A stretch of 64,000 nt of DNA from positions 62,001 to 126,000 of the forward strand of contig JWTM01000507.1 of NCBI GenBank assembly GCA_001749745.1, written 5' to 3'. The notes beneath the pieces were generated by a model. It saw nothing but the letters and a program-made list of their open reading frames with translations, had not been told where the DNA came from and did no database searches. Source of the DNA: Candidatus Marispirochaeta associata. Its GTDB lineage: Bacteria; Spirochaetota; Spirochaetia; JC444; Marispirochaetaceae. Positions 48,362-56,661 of this stretch are shown here, one piece after another; positions within the stretch are counted from its first letter, which is position 1; each line of letters opens with the position of its first letter. A program made the translations under genes and the position numbers.

Positions 48362-49291
48362 CTACTCCTCGTGGGGGATATCGAAGCACTGCCGGTCTTT
48401 CGTCAGAAGAGTATTGGGAAAGATCTCCCGGGCCTCATCCTTGAGCCGTTTTAATTCTCGCCCGCCGTAGCGCGGCGAGTAGTGGATCAAGCCCAGCTGT
48501 TTTACCCCCCCTGCCTCTTTCGCAATCTTCGCCGCCTGTGCCGCCGTCAAATGTTTCTTCTCTCTGGCACTGGCCTCAAGATCCGAAGCAAACATTCCCT
48601 CGCAGATCAAGAGGTCGGAGTTGGATACCTGGGGAGCTATGTCGGAGCGGTAGAGGGTATCGGTCACGTAACTGACCTTCCGTCCCTTACGCTGGGGTCC
48701 GAGTACCTGTTCCGGATAAACAGTTTCACCCTTGTCGTTCTCCACCGGCGTGCCCTGCTGAAGTAACGCCCAGCGTGGCCCGACCGGCACATTCAGCTCC
48801 CGCGCTTTCTCGGGATAGAATACTCCCGGACGGGGATCCTCTTCGAGGGTGTACCCGAAACAGGGTTTGGTGTGCTCCAAGGGAAAACTGCGGACCTTAA
48901 AATCCTCTCCCTGAAAGACGACTCCCCCTTGGGTAAACTCTACGACCCGGATTTCGTAATTGATATACATATCGAGAACCTTGCGGTTCATCTCTACATA
49001 CTCTCGAATCTTAGGGGGACCGCAGATGTAGAGCGGTTCCTCCCTGTCGACCTGAGAGGAAAGCATGAGAATACCCGGCAGACCAGTTACATGGTCGGCG
49101 TGGGTATGGGATATAAAAATGGCCGAGATCTTCTTCCAGCGAAGATTCAATCGCCGTAAAGAGACCTGAGTTCCTTCGCCGGCGTCGAAGAGGAAGAGAT
49201 CGCCGTCCTTGCGGAGCAGCATGGATGTTAAATGTCGCGACGGCAAGGGCATCATGCCGCCGGAACCGAGTACAAATGCCTCTAAATTCAT
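48362..49291 (-). CDS. rnz: Ribonuclease Z
   Basis: The 309-residue protein matches tRNase Z: LGSGGMMPLPSRHLTS near the start, the metallo-beta-lactamase zinc motif SHTHADHVTGLPGIL, FPLEHTKPCFGY, SYVTDTLYRSD (second zinc-site Asp), CEGMFASDL and LIHYSPRY. It removes the 3' trailer from tRNA precursors lacking CCA. The frame opens with GTG at 49300, but ATG 49291 (MNLEAFVLGSGG) fits the family N terminus. It abuts the stop of gene 47396-48361. Confidence 0.94.
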   Translation of the reverse strand: MNLEAFVLGSGGMMPLPSRHLTSMLLRKDGDLFLFDAGEGTQVSLRRLNLRWKKISAIFISHTHADHVTGLPGILMLSSQVDREEPLYICGPPKIREYVEMNRKVLDMYINYEIRVVEFTQGGVVFQGEDFKVRSFPLEHTKPCFGYTLEEDPRPGVFYPEKARELNVPVGPRWALLQQGTPVENDKGETVYPEQVLGPQRKGRKVSYVTDTLYRSDIAPQVSNSDLLICEGMFASDLEASAREKKHLTAAQAAKIAKEAGGVKQLGLIHYSPRYGGRELKRLKDEAREIFPNTLLTKDRQCFDIPHEE

Positions 49292-49339
49292 AGCAGGCAC
49301 GAAACTACCATTAATAGGGGAGTCTGAGAAGGCCGTTCC

Positions 49340-50476
49340 CTAACAATACCGTTCGCTAAAAGCCAACAACCCGGCTCCGATGATGGATGCGTCCTGAGCC
49401 AGGCGAGAAGCCTGTACGGCAACTCCCCGGTCCATAATAGAACTGCCTTCTTTTTCGATGGCCTCTAATAGTGCAGGAATCAGCACCGAAGCGTAGTTGG
49501 CGATTGCACCGCCGACTACCAGACTATTCGGATCGAAGAGGACGATTAGATTACGGATTCCCTGAGCCAGATGAGCGATATAGGTATGCCAGTGTTCCGC
49601 TACCTGCGGATCTCCGGCAGCGAGATCGGCGAAGAAGCCCTCCAAGCTGTCGAAATGCCTCGTACCGCCTTCGAGGAGGGTTGTCTCCGAGACATACCGC
49701 TCCCAACACCCCTTCTGTCCGCAGTTGCAAAGTCGGCCGGAAGGGACGGTAACCATATGTCCCATCTCTCCCGCTAAGGCTGCCGAACCCAGGAAGAGTC
49801 GCCCGTCCAGGATGATACCCCCACCGACGCCTTCGGTGATGGAGATATAAATCATCGTTCCCCGAGTCCCGCGTCCTTGTCGCAGCCACTCGGCCCAGGC
49901 CGAAGCATTGGCCTCGTTATAGATCCGAACAGGAATCTTGAGCTCCTCTTCCAAGAGACGGAAATCGATATAGGTATAGCCAAGATTCGGGGCTATCTCG
50001 AGAAGTTGAATCTCTGGATTCACGGTTCCCGCAACAGAGACCCCTACCCCATCGACATGTTCCCTTCGGAACCCCTTCTCGTTCAGGAAGTTGGGTATCT
50101 CGCGCTTCAAGAACGGCAGGAGCTCTTCCTGATCTTCCGGCAGAGGAAAGCGCTTCTCGGCTATCAGGCTGTGATCGAGATCGACGGCGATGATCCTCCC
50201 GCCCCGGGGTTCCAGATCGATCCCCAAACTGATTCTACCCGACGGAATGAATCTCAAAGCCAGCGGTTTGCGTCCCCCGGTGGACTGGCGAGTGCCCGCC
50301 TCCTCTAAGAGACCTTCGTCCAGAAGCTCGGATATATTGGTCGCCACGGTGGGAATACTGATACCCGTTGCGGCGGCGATCTCTTGCTTGGTCGCTTCCC
50401 GTTCGGCACGCAGGTGGGCGATAATCCTTCGACGATTCTGAAGTTTTATATCTTCCTGACTTATCGGATTCATCAT
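49340..50476 (-). CDS. xylR: ROK family transcriptional regulator, XylR-type
   Basis: The 378-residue protein has an N-terminal winged helix-turn-helix (ATKQEIAAATGISIPTVATN, about residues 28-50) and a ROK sugar-kinase-like domain: ISLGIDLEPRGGRIIAVDLD, YISITEGVGGGIILDGRLF, ALAGEMGHM and the zinc motif CNCGQKGCWE. XylR of other bacteria represses xylose genes and is induced by xylose. It is adjacent to xylA on the same strand, 64 bases downstream of it, so the name is inferred mainly from context. An inverted repeat lies between the two genes. Confidence 0.85.
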   Translation of the reverse strand: MMNPISQEDIKLQNRRRIIAHLRAEREATKQEIAAATGISIPTVATNISELLDEGLLEEAGTRQSTGGRKPLALRFIPSGRISLGIDLEPRGGRIIAVDLDHSLIAEKRFPLPEDQEELLPFLKREIPNFLNEKGFRREHVDGVGVSVAGTVNPEIQLLEIAPNLGYTYIDFRLLEEELKIPVRIYNEANASAWAEWLRQGRGTRGTMIYISITEGVGGGIILDGRLFLGSAALAGEMGHMVTVPSGRLCNCGQKGCWERYVSETTLLEGGTRHFDSLEGFFADLAAGDPQVAEHWHTYIAHLAQGIRNLIVLFDPNSLVVGGAIANYASVLIPALLEAIEKEGSSIMDRGVAVQASRLAQDASIIGAGLLAFSERYC

Positions 50477-50485
50477 ACTAATACC

Positions 50486-50508
50486 GGGGAGTCGACTCGC
50501 GACTCCCC
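50486..50508 (-). repeat. Strong inverted repeat between xylA and the ROK gene
   Basis: GGGGAGTCG (50486-50494) and CGACTCCCC (50500-50508) form a perfect nine-base stem with a five-base loop, nine bases before the ROK start. There is no T-run on either side. It may be an operator, a processing site, or a hairpin that limits translation of the ROK gene. Confidence 0.55.
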
Positions 50509-50540
50509 GACTGATTTACCTCACTGTGCGGTTGCGGAGA

Positions 50541-51848
50541 TCAGATGTAGCTATTCAGGATCGACTCCATCAACTCCTGATGGCCGAAAGACTCTTCCAG
50601 AGAGCTCTTGTCGAGGACATACTCTTCGCACTGCTTGAAGCCAGCTTTGCCCGACAGGATATCGGCGCCGATACCGCTCTTGTAAGAAGCATACCGCTCC
50701 TCGACCATCTTGTCCAGTTTTCCATCTTCGATTACCGCATGGGCAATCTTCAGCCCCCGGGCAAATGTATCCATACCGGCGATATGGCCGTAGAACATAT
50801 CCTCCAGGGCATAGGATCCCCGGCGTAGCTTGGCATCGAAATTGAGACCTCCCGGAGCCAGTCCGCCGTTCTTGAGGATTTCATACATAGCGGTAATGGC
50901 AACATAGATATCCGTGGGGAACTGATCGGTATCCCAGCCGAGAAGCAGATCGCCCTGGTTCGCATCGACGCTCCCGAGGATACCGAGATCACGGGCCAGA
51001 CGCAGCTCATGCTGGACAGTGTGCCCCGCCAGAGTAGCGTGGTTAGTCTCGATATTGACCTTGAAATAGGGGTCCAAGCCGTTGTTTTTCAGGAAGCCGA
51101 AGACCGTGGCTACATCGAAATCATACTGATGCTTGGTAGGCTCCTTCGGCTTGGGCTCGATCAGGAATTGACCGGTGAACCCGATCTCCTTGGCATAATC
51201 GACGGCCATATGCATAAAACGCGCCAGATTCTGCTGCTCGAGTTTCATATCCGTGTTGAGCAAGGTTTCATAGCCCTCCCGGCCGCCCCAGAAGACATAG
51301 TTTTCTCCGCCTAAACGTTTCGTTACCTCGATAGCCTTCTTTACCTGGGCTGCGGCGTAGGCGAAGCTGTCGGCACTGGGAGAGGTGGAAGCCCCATAAG
51401 CGAAGCGCGGGTTGGAGAAAAGATTGGCTGTACCCCACAGCAGTTTGATGCCGGTCGCTTTTATCTGCTCTTCGATCACCTCCACGACCGCATCGAGATT
51501 GCTGTTGCTTTCCCGCAAGGTCGATCCCTCGGGAGCGATATCCCGGTCGTGAAAGCAGAAGAAAGGAACCTGGAGCTTCTGCAGGAACTCAAAGAGTACT
51601 TTAATACGAACCTTGGCGCGCTCGAGGTCGTTTGACTCCTTGTCCCACGGCCGGTCCATGGTACCTACGCCGAAGGGATCCGCCCCGGTACCGGTCATCG
51701 TATGCCAAAAGGCGACGGAAAAACGGAGATGATCCTCCATCGTCTTATTACCCACCTTTTCGCTGGGATTGTAGTACTTAAAGGCGAAGGGATTATCTGA
51801 ACCCCGGCCTTCGAATTTGATCTTTTCTACGGAAAAAAAATCGCCCAT
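50541..51848 (-). CDS. xylA: Xylose isomerase
   Basis: The 435-residue enzyme is a class II xylose isomerase. FCFHDRDIAPEG holds the catalytic His (H100) and Asp (D103); FLIEPKPKEPTKHQYDFD and NIETNHATLAGHT contribute metal ligands, and GGLNFDAKLRRGS is typical of the C terminus. It converts xylose to xylulose in the cytoplasm. AGGAGG precedes the ATG by five bases and a good promoter lies 30-58 bases upstream. No xylulokinase or transporter is adjacent. The insertion sequence begins about 18 bases upstream of the -35. Confidence 0.96.
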   Translation of the reverse strand: MGDFFSVEKIKFEGRGSDNPFAFKYYNPSEKVGNKTMEDHLRFSVAFWHTMTGTGADPFGVGTMDRPWDKESNDLERAKVRIKVLFEFLQKLQVPFFCFHDRDIAPEGSTLRESNSNLDAVVEVIEEQIKATGIKLLWGTANLFSNPRFAYGASTSPSADSFAYAAAQVKKAIEVTKRLGGENYVFWGGREGYETLLNTDMKLEQQNLARFMHMAVDYAKEIGFTGQFLIEPKPKEPTKHQYDFDVATVFGFLKNNGLDPYFKVNIETNHATLAGHTVQHELRLARDLGILGSVDANQGDLLLGWDTDQFPTDIYVAITAMYEILKNGGLAPGGLNFDAKLRRGSYALEDMFYGHIAGMDTFARGLKIAHAVIEDGKLDKMVEERYASYKSGIGADILSGKAGFKQCEEYVLDKSSLEESFGHQELMESILNSYI

Positions 51849-51877
51849 CTCATTCCTCCTGTTCGAGTTGTCTTTGT

Positions 51878-51906
51878 ATGATATATCTGTTTGGCTACTT
51901 TTGCAA
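51878..51906 (-). promoter_or_regulatory. Promoter of xylA
   Basis: On the minus strand TTGCAA (51901-51906) and TATCAT (51878-51883) are 17 bases apart; the -10 has five of six consensus bases. The -35 is only 18 bases from the left end of the insertion sequence, so sequence upstream of the promoter was probably replaced by the insertion. Confidence 0.7.
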
Positions 51907-51923
51907 GGCTATTTTAAAAGGGG

Positions 51924-51956
51924 GTTTCAAAGTTAGTGCCTCGATTTCTGCGGATT
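51924..51956. repeat. Left terminal inverted repeat of the insertion sequence
   Basis: Starts GTTTCAAAGTTAGTGCC and ends TTTCTGCGGATT. It ends two bases before the transposase stop codon. Confidence 0.75.
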
Positions 51957-51958
51957 TC

Positions 51959-53080
51959 TTACGTCATGGTATATGCCGGAAGCTCATCGCTATTGATTTT
52001 TAGGGGTGTTCTTATCCTCTTTAGCCACACTTCAATATCTCGGTACATCAGCCCATTTATCCGACTCAAAAATCTGCGGTGGGTGAAGAAACTCCTGACT
52101 TCCCTCTGGATCGAGCGACTGGGAATCCCCGCTTTTTCGGCATGAGTAGTCTGAGAATCATCTCTTCCTCTTATCCGAAAAGGTTTAAAGTAGTTATGGT
52201 AGACGCGATAGATGGCTAAACGCTCCATCTGATTGACCACATTCCGTCCGAATTGAACTGTCTCGCGGGTGTGCTCCGCGAGGTCCTTACGGATCTCTCG
52301 ATCCAGATAATTCACACTGAAGAGTTCATTCGATACACTCCGCGGGAGTTTTGAACTAATGCGCTTATGAAAAAGATGTAGCCGATCTGAGGAAGATAGA
52401 TTTCCAACTGCCTCACGATAGCTATTATGTTTATCAGTATAGAGCGTAACATCTTGGTTCCCCGATCTTTTGGAAAGTACCTGGAGAATCTTCAAGAGTT
52501 CAGAAAAGGACTCATAAACTGTTACCCTACCGTGAGTAAACTGTGCTTGAAGCAGACGATTTCTCTGTTTCTGATAGGGTGACATTCGACCCTTACGACG
52601 TAAATGGGCATAGTCTGAGCAGATCCAGTACTGGGATTCCTTCCCCGCTAAGAGCTGAATGTTATTGGGAAAATACTGGGAGACGGCGAAGCTTTCAAAT
52701 CCATCAGCCACGAGATCCTCATTGAGGCAAAGCTCCCCCAAGAGATCTGCATGGATCGCAATAGCCTGTCGGGCCAGGCGTGAGATACGATTGGTGATAC
52801 AGTTGGTTGATGCATGAAGGATTCGTCCCATATCACGGATCCCGGATGAAGTGATTAGAAGAAAGAAAAGCTGGCGATAGGAGATCCTACGTTTGACGTG
52901 GAAATCCAGACTAAAGGTTTGGGCTGAAAAGCGACTACCGCAGTGCTTGCAGCGAAAGCGTTGGATAATGCCGTTTGCTTGGGAAGAATAATGGCCGTCC
53001 CTGAGATACCAGATGAAGTCTTTAGGGGTAGATTGATGATATGAGCATCTCTCATTGGGGCAAAATGGTGGGATTGTCAT
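51959..53080 (-). CDS. IS1-like DDE transposase with N-terminal zinc ribbon
   Basis: The 373-residue protein has an N-terminal zinc ribbon (CPNERC about residue 7-12, CKHCG about 44-48), then a helical DNA-binding region and a DDE-type core. Candidate catalytic residues are the Asp in VADGFESF, the Asp in YTDKHNSY and the Glu in THAEKAGI. The C terminus resembles IS1/IS1595-like enzymes (NYLDREIRKDL, YRVYHNYFKPF). AAGGAG lies seven bases before ATG 53080; a TTG at 53086 is less likely. The reading frame is intact, so the element may still move. Confidence 0.8.
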   Translation of the reverse strand: MTIPPFCPNERCSYHQSTPKDFIWYLRDGHYSSQANGIIQRFRCKHCGSRFSAQTFSLDFHVKRRISYRQLFFLLITSSGIRDMGRILHASTNCITNRISRLARQAIAIHADLLGELCLNEDLVADGFESFAVSQYFPNNIQLLAGKESQYWICSDYAHLRRKGRMSPYQKQRNRLLQAQFTHGRVTVYESFSELLKILQVLSKRSGNQDVTLYTDKHNSYREAVGNLSSSDRLHLFHKRISSKLPRSVSNELFSVNYLDREIRKDLAEHTRETVQFGRNVVNQMERLAIYRVYHNYFKPFRIRGRDDSQTTHAEKAGIPSRSIQREVRSFFTHRRFLSRINGLMYRDIEVWLKRIRTPLKINSDELPAYTMT

Positions 53081-53158
53081 AGGCAAACTCCTTAAAACCT
53101 CGTTAAAAGAGGTTGGGTATACCCTAAATAGAGGTATGAGCAGGAGTTTGCTTCAGCT

Positions 53159-53191
53159 AATCCGCAGAAACGGAGGCACTAACGGCGAAAC
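53159..53191. repeat. Right terminal inverted repeat of the insertion sequence
   Basis: Reverse complement starts GTTTCGCCGTTAGTGCC and ends TTTCTGCGGATT. It includes the TAG stop of the DnaQ-like gene (53179-53181). Confidence 0.75.
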
Positions 53192-53802
53192 AAACGAGTA
53201 TTCGAGAGACGCAGGATCTTCTTCATCGGAAGACTTTCATAATCCGGGATTCTGATAAGAATCAGCTCAAAGAGCCGAGCTGCGGTGCGAGCATCATCAA
53301 GCGCGCGATGGGCTTGTCCGTCATCGAGCCCGTAGACCTGGGCCAGACGCTGCAGGCTGTAGCCTCGCTCCCCCTTCAAGATAGCCTTCGCGAACGAGCA
53401 GGTGTCCAGGGCGAGAAAATTTGGCATTTTCAATCCTGCCTTCCGGCAGGCTGCATCGAGAAAGGAGAGATCAAAGTTTATGTTGTGGGCGATCAGAATT
53501 GAATCCTCGAGAAAGCTGAGCAGGTCCTCCAAACGCTCGTCAATCGATGGAGCGTCGGCAACCATACTGTTGTCGATCCCGTGAACCGCTGTAGCCTCGG
53601 AAGGAATCGGCTGGGATGGACGAATAAACCCGCCGAAGCTCTTCTCCTCTTTGAAGCCGCGATAACGGACAGCGCCAATCTCCACTATCTCGTCCCGGCT
53701 CGGATAGAGACCGGTGGTTTCAAAATCGAGGGAGCAGATAGACGACTCGCCTATAGTCAGTTCATCCGGTCGCGGTGAATAAAAATCGAGGAAGCCTTCC
53801 AT
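53179..53802 (-). CDS. DnaQ-like 3'-5' exonuclease
   Basis: The 207-residue protein has a full DEDDh set: ExoI SLDFETTG (D26, E28), ExoII IAHNINFDLSFL and ExoIII HRALDDA. It should proofread or process nucleic acid 3' ends; it is too short for a polymerase subunit fusion and lacks a GIY-YIG domain. Its ATG lies one base after the thioredoxin-like gene's stop. The last codons (RLFRR, TAG) lie in the terminal inverted repeat of the insertion sequence, so its natural C terminus may have been changed. Confidence 0.9.
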   Translation of the reverse strand: MEGFLDFYSPRPDELTIGESSICSLDFETTGLYPSRDEIVEIGAVRYRGFKEEKSFGGFIRPSQPIPSEATAVHGIDNSMVADAPSIDERLEDLLSFLEDSILIAHNINFDLSFLDAACRKAGLKMPNFLALDTCSFAKAILKGERGYSLQRLAQVYGLDDGQAHRALDDARTAARLFELILIRIPDYESLPMKKILRLSNTRLFRR

Positions 53803-53803
53803 G

Positions 53804-54160
53804 CTAGGCTTCTTCCGTAGAGCTGTGTGTCGCTGAGACTTTGGAGTCTAAAAACTCTCGAATCGCATCGAAGCCGCTAAGAGCCCCCTCGGGCGTCAGC
53901 AGCACGGGGAAGGCGGATATGGACCAGCCGCGCTCCTCGAGTGTCGTGAAAAGGAGGGCAAGTGCTTCCTCCTGGTCAATATCGTGGTCTCCGATGCTCG
54001 ATCCCAACACCTCCTGCAGGTGCCCGCGTAACTCTATACACTCAGGGCAGGAAGCAGAGTAGAAATAACTGTAATTGTTCTCCTCGGCGGAGAGAGCAAA
54101 GGGGAGAAGAAGGAGCGCGCTGAGGATGTAGATCCCCAGCGCGCGTGATTTACCGATCAG
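53804..54160 (-). CDS. Secreted thioredoxin-like protein with CPEC motif, probable CTG start
   Basis: The frame reads upstream through 118 codons: a signal peptide (IGKSRALGIYILSALLLLP, cleavage after LSA) and then YFYSASCPECIELRGHL with a redox pair C38-P-E-C41, typical of thioredoxin-fold proteins, and later SAFPVLLTPEGALSG containing the cis-Pro region. No ATG, GTG or TTG precedes the CPEC motif; the only standard start is a GTG at 54010, which would remove both signal and active site. GGAGGT lies six bases before CTG 54158-54160, which overlaps the clpC stop (CTGA). ATC 54155-54157 is an alternative. It sits between clpC and the exonuclease in one operon. Confidence 0.75.
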   Translation of the reverse strand: MIGKSRALGIYILSALLLLPFALSAEENNYSYFYSASCPECIELRGHLQEVLGSSIGDHDIDQEEALALLFTTLEERGWSISAFPVLLTPEGALSGFDAIREFLDSKVSATHSSTEEA

Positions 54161-56661
54161 TTTACCACCTCCGCGGGAGAGGGGCGATTGCTTTGGCTCT
54201 TCACCTTGAAACCGAGCTTTCCGTTACGGAAGGTTACCTGGATTACGTTACCCGAGGCGCACTTTCCGCGGAGGATCTCCATGGAGAGGGGATCCTCGAT
54301 CTCCTTCTGAATGATCCGACGCATGGGTCTCGCGCCAAACTTCACGTCGTAGCCCAAATCGAGAAGGTGATCCTTGGCTTTCTTGCTGATCTCCAGGAAG
54401 ATATTCATCTCCAAGAGGCGCAGCCGCACCTCGTCGATCAGGATATCGAAAATAGTCGCTACCTGATCTCGGCTAAGGGAGTGGAAAACAACCGTCTCAT
54501 CGACTCGGTTGATAAATTCAGGCCGGAAGAAACGTTTTAATTCGGTCATTGCCGAAGACTTGATCTCCGCGTACTCCATGATCCCCTCTGCCGCCTTGAA
54601 GCCGAGGCTCGCATCCCGGGAGATCTCCCGGGCACCGGCGTTGGAGGTCATAATCAGCACGGTGTTGCGGAAGGAGACCTTATGCCCCAGATTATCCTGA
54701 AGCTCACCCTCTTCCAAAACTTGGAGCAGAATGTTGAAGACGTCGGGATGGGCCTTCTCGATCTCATCCAGCAAGATCACGCTATATGGTCTGCGACGGA
54801 TCTTTTCGGTCAGGATACCGCCCTCCTCGTAGCCCACGTATCCAGGAGGGGCTCCGACCAGTCTGGAGACGTTATGCTTCTCCATGAAGTCGGACATATC
54901 GATCCTGATCAGGGAGTTCTCATCCCCAAAGAGGAACACCGCCAGGGTCTTGGCCAATAAGGATTTACCTACCCCCGTGGGCCCGAGGAAGATGAAGGAA
55001 CCCAAAGGTCGCTTGGGCGAACTCAAGCCCGTCCGAGAACGGCGGATGGATGAGGCGATAACCTTAATCGCATCGTCCTGGCCGATTACGGTCTTGTGCA
55101 GCTCCTTCTCGATATCGATCAGCTTGTCAGACTCGCTCTGGGCCAGTCGAGCGACCGGGATACCGGTAATGCGAGCGATGATCGCATGAATGTCGTCCGC
55201 ATCGATCACGTTCCGTTCGGAACGGAGACTGTCCTTCCACCCCTTCTTGAGATCATCCACCTCGCCTTTCAACTGGCGAACCGTATCGCGCACGGCGGCG
55301 GCCTTCTCGTAGTCCTGGTTGTTAACCAGGTTGATCTTTTCCTGGGTCAGCTTCTCGATCTCGATCTCCAGGTCCGATAGTTCCGAAGGCCGTACCGAAT
55401 TACGGATTCGCTTGTGGCTTCCCGCTTCATCTATGAGATCGATGGCTTTATCCGGTAGAAAGCGTTCGATAATGTAACGGTGAGAAAGGTTGACCGCCGC
55501 CTCGATAGCCGCGTCGGTGTAGATCACGTTGTGATGATCCTCGTACTGCTGCTTGACCCCTTTGAGGATCTCCACCGTCTCGTCCACCGAGGGTTCCTTG
55601 ACGACGATCGACTGAAAACGCCGCTCCAGGGCTGCATCCTTCTCGATATACTTCTTGTATTCGTTCAAGGTGGTAGCCCCGATACACTGCAGTTCACCTC
55701 GGGAGAGAGCGGGCTTGAGCATATTCGAGGCGTCTATAGCCCCTTCCGCTCCGCCGGCGCCGATGATGGTATGCAGCTCGTCGATAAAGAGTACCACATT
55801 ACCGGCGCTCAAGATCTCTTTCATTACCCGCTTCAATCGGTCTTCAAACTCACCTCGGTATTTGGTACCGGCTATGAGGGAAGCCAGATCCAGGGTCACG
55901 ACCCGCTTATCCATGAGAACCTCGGGGGCCGATCCGTCGGTAATGCGCTGGGCCAACCCTTCAACGATGGCGGTCTTGCCAACCCCCGGTTCGCCTATCA
56001 GGACCGGGTTATTCTTGGTACGCCGGGCCAGGATCTGAATGACCCGTTCGATCTCATCCTCCCGGCCGATAACTGGGTCGAGCTTCTTTTCGCGGGCATA
56101 CTCGGTAAGATCACGGGAGAACTCGTCCAGCGTTGGGGTGGCCTTTTTCGTATGGGGCTGTGCTCGCTTCTGACTGCCTTGCGGGGCCGAGCCTTTGCGG
56201 TCCTGGGCCTGTTGGGCAGCACTGCTTCCCGAGAGATGCACGACCGATTCCCTGAGGGATTCAATCGTGACGTTATACTTGGCCAGCGTCCTGGATACCA
56301 CGCTTCCAGTCTCCCGGGATGCGGCCAATAAGAGGTGCTCGGTACCGATATACTCGTGGCCCAGATTGCGAGCCTCTTCCGCGCTATCCTCAAGCATCTT
56401 TTTCCCCCGCTTCGAAGGGGGAACATCGCCGAGAATAAAACCGGTGTGCCGCTTGGGGATACTCTTCTCTATCTCGAGCTGCAGTTCCACCGGGTCTACC
56501 TTGAGCTCCTTCAGTGCCTTGTATCCGACCCCTTCGCCGTCTTTCAACAGCGCCAGGATAATATGCTCCGGGAGTAGTTTATCCGAGTGAAAGCGCTTCG
56601 CCTCTTCCTGGGCGAATATGGTCAACAATCGTTGAGCCCTTTGTGTTAATCCTTTAAACAT
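54157..56661 (-). CDS. clpC: AAA+ ATPase ClpC
   Basis: The 834-residue Clp ATPase has two Clp-N repeats (residues 1-145), D1 Walker A GEPGVGKT (223-230), a UVR-type middle domain (NNQDYEKAAAVRDTVRQL), D2 Walker A GPTGVGKS and a C-terminal D2-small domain. It unfolds proteins, including those marked with phospho-arginine by McsB, and feeds them to ClpP. The McsB gene overlaps its start by eight bases, so clpC, mcsB and mcsA form one unit. AGGACGGA precedes the ATG. Confidence 0.96.
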   Translation of the reverse strand: MFKGLTQRAQRLLTIFAQEEAKRFHSDKLLPEHIILALLKDGEGVGYKALKELKVDPVELQLEIEKSIPKRHTGFILGDVPPSKRGKKMLEDSAEEARNLGHEYIGTEHLLLAASRETGSVVSRTLAKYNVTIESLRESVVHLSGSSAAQQAQDRKGSAPQGSQKRAQPHTKKATPTLDEFSRDLTEYAREKKLDPVIGREDEIERVIQILARRTKNNPVLIGEPGVGKTAIVEGLAQRITDGSAPEVLMDKRVVTLDLASLIAGTKYRGEFEDRLKRVMKEILSAGNVVLFIDELHTIIGAGGAEGAIDASNMLKPALSRGELQCIGATTLNEYKKYIEKDAALERRFQSIVVKEPSVDETVEILKGVKQQYEDHHNVIYTDAAIEAAVNLSHRYIIERFLPDKAIDLIDEAGSHKRIRNSVRPSELSDLEIEIEKLTQEKINLVNNQDYEKAAAVRDTVRQLKGEVDDLKKGWKDSLRSERNVIDADDIHAIIARITGIPVARLAQSESDKLIDIEKELHKTVIGQDDAIKVIASSIRRSRTGLSSPKRPLGSFIFLGPTGVGKSLLAKTLAVFLFGDENSLIRIDMSDFMEKHNVSRLVGAPPGYVGYEEGGILTEKIRRRPYSVILLDEIEKAHPDVFNILLQVLEEGELQDNLGHKVSFRNTVLIMTSNAGAREISRDASLGFKAAEGIMEYAEIKSSAMTELKRFFRPEFINRVDETVVFHSLSRDQVATIFDILIDEVRLRLLEMNIFLEISKKAKDHLLDLGYDVKFGARPMRRIIQKEIEDPLSMEILRGKCASGNVIQVTFRNGKLGFKVKSQSNRPSPAEVVN

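Larger units (their letters stand above)
51924..53191 (-). mobile_element. Insertion sequence with one transposase gene and terminal inverted repeats
   Basis: A 1268-base element is bounded by inverted repeats. The 25-base core is GTTAGTGCCTC-N2-TTTCTGCGGATT (left 51932-51956, right 53159-53183, 23 of 25 identical); adding GTTTC-N3 outside extends it to 33 bases. Base composition is clearly poorer in GC than the flanks. The transposase is on the minus strand. No target-site duplication is obvious. The right repeat contains the last codons and stop of the DnaQ-like gene. Confidence 0.8.

Noticed and set aside
51907..53200. Target-site duplication flanking the insertion sequence
   Set aside because: No identical direct repeat of two to nine bases at the two ends, with either the 25-base or the 33-base repeat boundary.
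53804..54010. Short 68-residue ORF starting at GTG 54010
   Set aside because: It omits the CPEC motif and signal peptide that are open in the same frame; the longer frame from 54160 is the better model.
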